Source: Chromera velia (taxonomy: Eukaryota; Sar; Chromeraceae). From it: a stretch of DNA of 11,546 nt. Numbering within the stretch: position 1 is the stretch's first letter; every line of letters begins with the position of its first letter. The stretch is from contig JAHBMJ010003329.1 of assembly GCA_018398765.1 (NCBI GenBank), forward strand, positions 1-11,546. Direction: 5' to 3'. Below are positions 8,302-11,546 of the stretch, in pieces. A model generated the notes under the pieces. That model was given only the letters and a program-made list of their open reading frames with translations. It had not been told where the DNA came from and did not search any database. A program made the translations under genes and the position numbers.

Positions 8302-8869
8302 GACCTTTCTGCCCGTAAACAAAAAGAAGTCATACAGTCTGTTTGTCTTTCTGTCTGTTATATAATTGATCAAACATATTTTATTGTATTAAATTTTGTA
8401 TACATTGCTAAATGATTTGTTTGCAGGTTGCGGAGAGTTTAGTCTACTTTAGTCATTTCAATTAAGGCTTAGATAAACTAAGATAAACCTTGTAGTACCT
8501 TGTAGTATAAAGACGGATATATTATCATGGGGCAGTTATACTTAGTCTTAACAGTTTATTGAGGTCTTTTTATGCTGGAAATTTATTTAGGGACTAGTTG
8601 TCTTCCATAAACTAACTGTTTATACATACATATTTTTTAATACAGTGACTATACTATAAAAATCCATACTCGTCCATACTTTTACATAACTATATATATC
8701 CCTTATTATCAGTTATTTGCCGTTATCACACTAGGTTCAATCTTAGGTTCAATCCAAAGATCAAAACTCATGCGCAATCCTAGGAACTTTATAATATGGC
8801 GCAATATGGGGAGGCCAGTGTCTACGCGGTCGCAGTTCCCAGAGAGGTTGCCCTGTCGGGTCCCCAGTG
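8302..8869. other. AT-rich gene-free stretch with short tandem duplications
   Basis: I see no exon. Small local duplications are present: AGATAAAC at 8471-8478 and 8481-8488; CTTGTAGTAC at 8489-8498 followed directly by CTTGTAGTAT at 8499-8508; and TAGGTTCAATC at 8732-8742 and 8744-8754. These look like slippage products or short element footprints. Confidence 0.45.
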
Positions 8870-8880
8870 GTACCCGTGAG

Positions 8881-9045
8881 GGGGGCAGACATTTGGCCTG
8901 CCCACTGCGCGCGTCCATCAGCGTTCGCCCGGACTTCACGTAGAGACCCGGGCGTACCCCCTTACACAAAAACGCGACCAGCGGGGTTCGAACCCAAGAC
9001 CCTGCGCTTACAAGTTGGGGACTATGCCCAACTGCCCCAAATGCA
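8881..9045 (-). mobile_element. tRNA-like, SINE-like element (candidate)
   Basis: Read on the minus strand, a box A-like TGGGGCAGTTGGG (9039-9027) is followed 45 bases later by a box B-like GGGTTCGAACCCC (8995-8983), then by TTTTT (8972-8968), a typical RNA polymerase III stop. The order and spacing match a tRNA promoter. A TTGTAAG segment in the middle resembles a Tyr anticodon loop, but the anticodon and acceptor stems do not pair, so this is not a working tRNA. Downstream come two GC-rich hairpins: CGCCCGG/CCGGGCG (8926-8932 with 8948-8954) and GGGCAG/CTGCCC (8883-8888 with 8898-8903). A tRNA-like head plus structured body is what a SINE looks like. Element ends are not defined, and I see no target duplication. 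Confidence 0.4.
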
Positions 9046-9050
9046 CTCTC

Positions 9051-9725
9051 CTGTCAAGCAATGATATCCCTCCCAGCTTCTCTCGACAGACTATAGCTGT
9101 CTTAATTGATCTCTGACAAGACGCAGCATCATGCAGCAGTGCAGCAGCACGTGGCGAAAGATCCCCACTGCATATCTCTTCCCCCATGCACTGATTTCAT
9201 GACCCATTCTTTCAGCCTCATTTCCCTGCGCTATGAAGAGTGGATGGGCCGCTTGTAAGTGCGTGTAGCCCTGAGGCTCCCTCCTGTCTTTTGCACATGA
9301 GCTCTCAATTCCTGATAGATAACACAGGGCCCAAAGGCGTGTCTCCGAAATCCAGTGTCTCTTGGAGAGGTTTGGTCGTATTTTTGGCATTGAAGAGCCC
9401 CTTTCCGCATGAAGTCAAAAACGCGCGTACGGAGACGGCCTTCGTGAATCTCAGCCGTCTCCGGAAACTTCGGCAAGGAAGCAGTGCACCCCGGCGAAGG
9501 CGCTCCACCAGTCCGGTTCGATTGTTCAAAATTCGGCCGGAGGCGCCAGAAAATGGTCAGGGTGGTTTCTTTCATTTCGCGCTATGTGTCTCCAGTACCT
9601 GCCTTTCAAGCAGCACTCTGCATTCGGCAGCATCGGAAGCTCTTGTGTTCCGCACAGACGGGCACAGAACGCGCATGTCCCGACTTTACGCAAGCCTTTC
9701 CGCAGAGCCACTTGAATGAGCTCCT
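9051..9725. other. Stretch without a supported gene
   Basis: Overlapping open frames exist on both strands, but none shows a clear domain. A perfect 10-base-pair GC-rich stem lies at 9430-9439 and 9454-9463 (CGGAGACGGC and its complement, loop 14). The 5' end and promoter of the pseudouridine synthase gene may lie in the right part. A frame opening with ATG at about 9553 has a basic, presequence-like start (MVRVVSFISRYV), but I find no donor that joins it to the next exon without creating a stop. Confidence 0.4.
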
Positions 9726-9891
9726 ATGAACAGGAAGACACCTTTACGGAGACGTCTCCTGCGTTCCCCGAGTCTGGCCAGCTGATTGAAACGAGACTTG
9801 GGAACACCTCTGTGTCTCACAGCTCGACTGTAATTTATTCGTTATCTGTTTCATGATCGAACCTTTGGTTCCTTTCCCCTGATCATTGCAG

Positions 9892-10030
9892 GAAAGTGGG
9901 CAGGGGACGTGAAGGAAATTTATGCGCGTCGGTGGATGGTGGGAGAGGCGGACAGGTTGGCTTTTGGGGAAGAGGATCTGGAAGTACTCTTCGCTGATGA
10001 ACACATCGTGGTGCGTTGTCGGATCAGAGA

Positions 10031-10085
<55 letters not shown>

Positions 10086-10780
10086 TGTGTCTGTCTGTCT
10101 GTCTCTCTGTTGAGCTTGTTTTGATCTCCTGGGTGCCCTTTTTTAATGTTCTGTTCAATCTGGTCGCACGCTGTGAAGGGTCCCCAATGCGTTCCTTCCT
10201 TCACTGAATCTCATCTATCTATCTCAATATATTAATCTGTCTGTCTGTCTATCTATCTGCCCAAATGGCTGCGTGCAGGACGTGCGCTACCTGCCTGCAG
10301 GCCTCTGTTTTGATTATTTGAATACACGTGTCAATCTGTCCTGCAGCTACCCAGGTGTTCTCTCTGAGTGAAGTATAAAGTGGATCCATCGGCCTGCAGG
10401 AGTACAGGGAAATTTGCACGTGCGCTGACCTTTACCATGCTGTCCTGATTGATCGCATGCATGCAGGTATGCAACAAACCTTCCGGCCTTTTGTCCGTAC
10501 CTGGCAGAGATATCAGAGATTCGGTAGCGGTGCGTGCGGCAGTCCGGTTTGGAGTCCCCTCTTTGGAAAATATGATTTGTCACAGACTGGACCAACTGAC
10601 CTCAGGTGGCTTCTTCTTCGGTTTCTTTGCATACTTCTTTGCTTCTGCTCCAATTTGTCTTCTTTTTTTCTTTCCTTGCTTCTTTCCCTCGTCCGCCCCT
10701 TCCTTCCGATTTTGTCAGCATTCTGACTGTTACTTCTCTCTCGGTTTCCCTTTGTTCCCTGCTGTCTTTCCGTATTGCCG

Positions 10781-10817
<37 letters not shown>

Positions 10818-10830
10818 GTGTGTGTGTGTG

Positions 10831-10866
<36 letters not shown>

Positions 10867-11472
10867 TGTTGATGTCTTCCCTTCTTAATTAAGTCCTCTC
10901 GTTGGTCCGTTTGTTTGTTTGAAATTCCTGCTGGTCACTTTCTTTCACGCTTCGCTTTGATCAGATTCTTCCTTCTGTATCTTTGATTTGCACTTGTTTG
11001 CGTCCACAGTTTTGACACTTTTTTTATCCACTCGCAACACTCTCCTCCCTTCTTGGGTTCGTCCTCTCTTCCCATTTTTTGACAGCAGGAAGGGAGAGAC
11101 TGTGCAGCCCTGTGTGTTCGCTTTTTTCAGTCTGTCTCTGTGTGTATGGATGTACATACGTATGTATGTACGGATGGTGGGATGTATCGGGTAGCGTATG
11201 TCCTGGCATTCATGTATGCATGCGTATGTATTCGCCCGGATCTATTCCGGTCTACGTCTGTGTTTTTTTCCCGAAAACATGCAATCAGTGTGTTACACCC
11301 CTGTCTTGATTGTCTTTTGTTGCAGTTCAGTCACGAGGGACAGCTTGTTTTTATGGAGTGATTTGCTTTTCATATGTGCATATATGTATACGAGTTGCAT
11401 GCAGGTGTTCTGGTGCTGTGCAGGACTCGAGAGGCCCAGGTGGAGATGAACAAAAAATTCCAACGACGACAG
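9892..11472 (+). CDS. RluA-family RNA pseudouridine synthase, partial
   Basis: Three exons join in phase. Exon a is 9892-10010 (acceptor CATTGCAG, enters with two bases of a codon, leaves in phase 0). Exon b is 10467-10605 (acceptor GCATGCATGCAG, leaves in phase 1). Exon c is 11405-11472 (acceptor TTGCATGCAG). The product reads LEVLFADEHIV, then VCNKPSGLLSVPGRD, then CHRLDQLTSG and VLVLCRTREAQVEMNKKFQ. NKPSGL and HRLDxxTSG are the two signature blocks of the RluA/RluC/RluD family; the Asp in HRLD is the catalytic residue that attacks the target uridine in rRNA or tRNA. The 5' end is missing: one possible first exon is ATG at 9726 to 9771, Arg-rich and in matching phase 1, which could serve as an organelle presequence. 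The 3' half of the domain lies beyond the window. Specific RNA target and organelle cannot be told. Confidence 0.88.
10030..10105. repeat. Compound (CT)n(GT)n(CTGT)n microsatellite
   Basis: (CT)n at 10030-10068, (GT)n at 10069-10091, then CTGT units to about 10105. It begins only about 20 bases after the donor of the first visible intron of the pseudouridine synthase gene. Long ORFs through it are repeat artefacts. Confidence 0.95.
10212..10259. repeat. (ATCT)/(GTCT) microsatellite
   Basis: ATCT repeats at 10212-10224 and GTCT then ATCT repeats at 10236-10259, separated by an AT-rich spacer. Intronic in the pseudouridine synthase gene. Confidence 0.8.
10779..10862. repeat. Compound (CT)n(GT)n(GA)n microsatellite with foldback
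   Basis: (CT)n with a few CTTT interruptions at 10781-10817, (GT)n at 10818-10832, then (GA)n at 10834-10860. The CT and GA blocks are complementary, so the transcript could fold into a hairpin of 20 or more base pairs with the GT block as loop. It lies inside the intron between the HRLD exon and the next exon. Confidence 0.9.
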
Positions 11473-11546
11473 GTAAAGAAAAAGAAATGCGGATGTTTTT
11501 TGCCCTTTCGCATTTTGTTTTTGTTTCAGTCCAATTCCCCCCCCCC
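11473..11546 (+). other. Possible short intron and poly-C edge
   Basis: CAG|GTAAAG at 11473 is a good donor, and TTTTTGTTTCAG at 11518-11529 is a good acceptor, which would make a 57-base intron. What follows ends in ten C residues at the window edge. Alternatively GTAAAGAAA is coding: it would read Val-Lys-Lys, which fits the position in RluA proteins where a V-x-K-x-Y stretch follows. The window ends too soon to decide. Confidence 0.4.

Noticed and set aside
7434-8415. Long ORFs on both strands rich in Phe-Leu-Ser or Lys-Glu-Arg
   Set aside because: They are translations of CTTT, GTCT and CT repeats, with no non-repeat coding content.
8960-9045. Functional tRNA-Tyr (GTA) on the minus strand
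   Set aside because: Box A and box B are present, but the anticodon stem and acceptor stem do not pair.
9091-9390. Minus-strand frame containing GYTHLQAAHPL followed by LVRDQLRQL, recalling argininosuccinate lyase
   Set aside because: The six-residue match is exact, but about 22 unrelated residues separate it from the lyase-like helix, no splice sites remove them, and none of the other signatures (GRSRNDQ, GSSxMPxKKNP) is present on this strand.
9240-9719. 159-codon plus-strand ORF
   Set aside because: Low-information Ser/Arg-rich product, no domain, comparable open frames on the opposite strand, and no phase-compatible join to the pseudouridine synthase exons.

Overview
This looks like nuclear DNA from a eukaryote. 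Coding segments are short and separated by GT-AG introns of about 200 to 800 bases with pyrimidine-rich 3' ends. There are no bacterial-style packed ORFs, and gene-free DNA is full of microsatellites and degenerate repeats. My best guess is a chromerid or related alveolate alga such as Chromera. That rests on overall style (pyrimidine-rich intronic microsatellites, many TGCATGC motifs) and is not proven by any marker gene here.

Layout. Positions 1-560 are AT-rich and hold tandem GTGTATC-type repeats beside a 34-base near-palindrome. Positions 745-1000 carry two inverted arms flanking a run of about 33-base repeats. From about 980 to 2280 the minus strand has exon-like fragments; one vaguely recalls the region just before the reverse transcriptase core of Penelope-like elements. 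Positions 2280-3240 hold nothing I can support. Positions 3301-6390 (minus) are the main gene: about six exons for a multi-pass membrane protein with a hydrophilic, charged C-terminal tail. I do not recognise its family. A 119-base gap with a TATA-like box and a CACGTG separates it from a possible small two-exon plus-strand gene (6510-7310), whose first intron contains six TGCATGC motifs. Positions 7590-8302 are dense microsatellites. Positions 8303-8870 are AT-rich and gene-free. Positions 8880-9045 hold a tRNA-like sequence (minus strand) with box A, box B and a T5 run, followed by two GC-rich hairpins, as in a tRNA-derived SINE.

From 9892 to the right edge runs the one gene with a firm function: an RluA-family RNA pseudouridine synthase on the plus strand. 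Three exons join in phase to give the NKPSGLLSVPGR and HRLDQLTSG motifs; both ends are incomplete. Two of its introns carry (CT)n(GT)n compound microsatellites.

The recognisable genes do not form a pathway. The most useful open points are the unknown membrane protein with two reading-frame discontinuities, the tRNA-like element, the inverted-repeat/tandem-repeat element near the left end, and the TGCATGC cluster.
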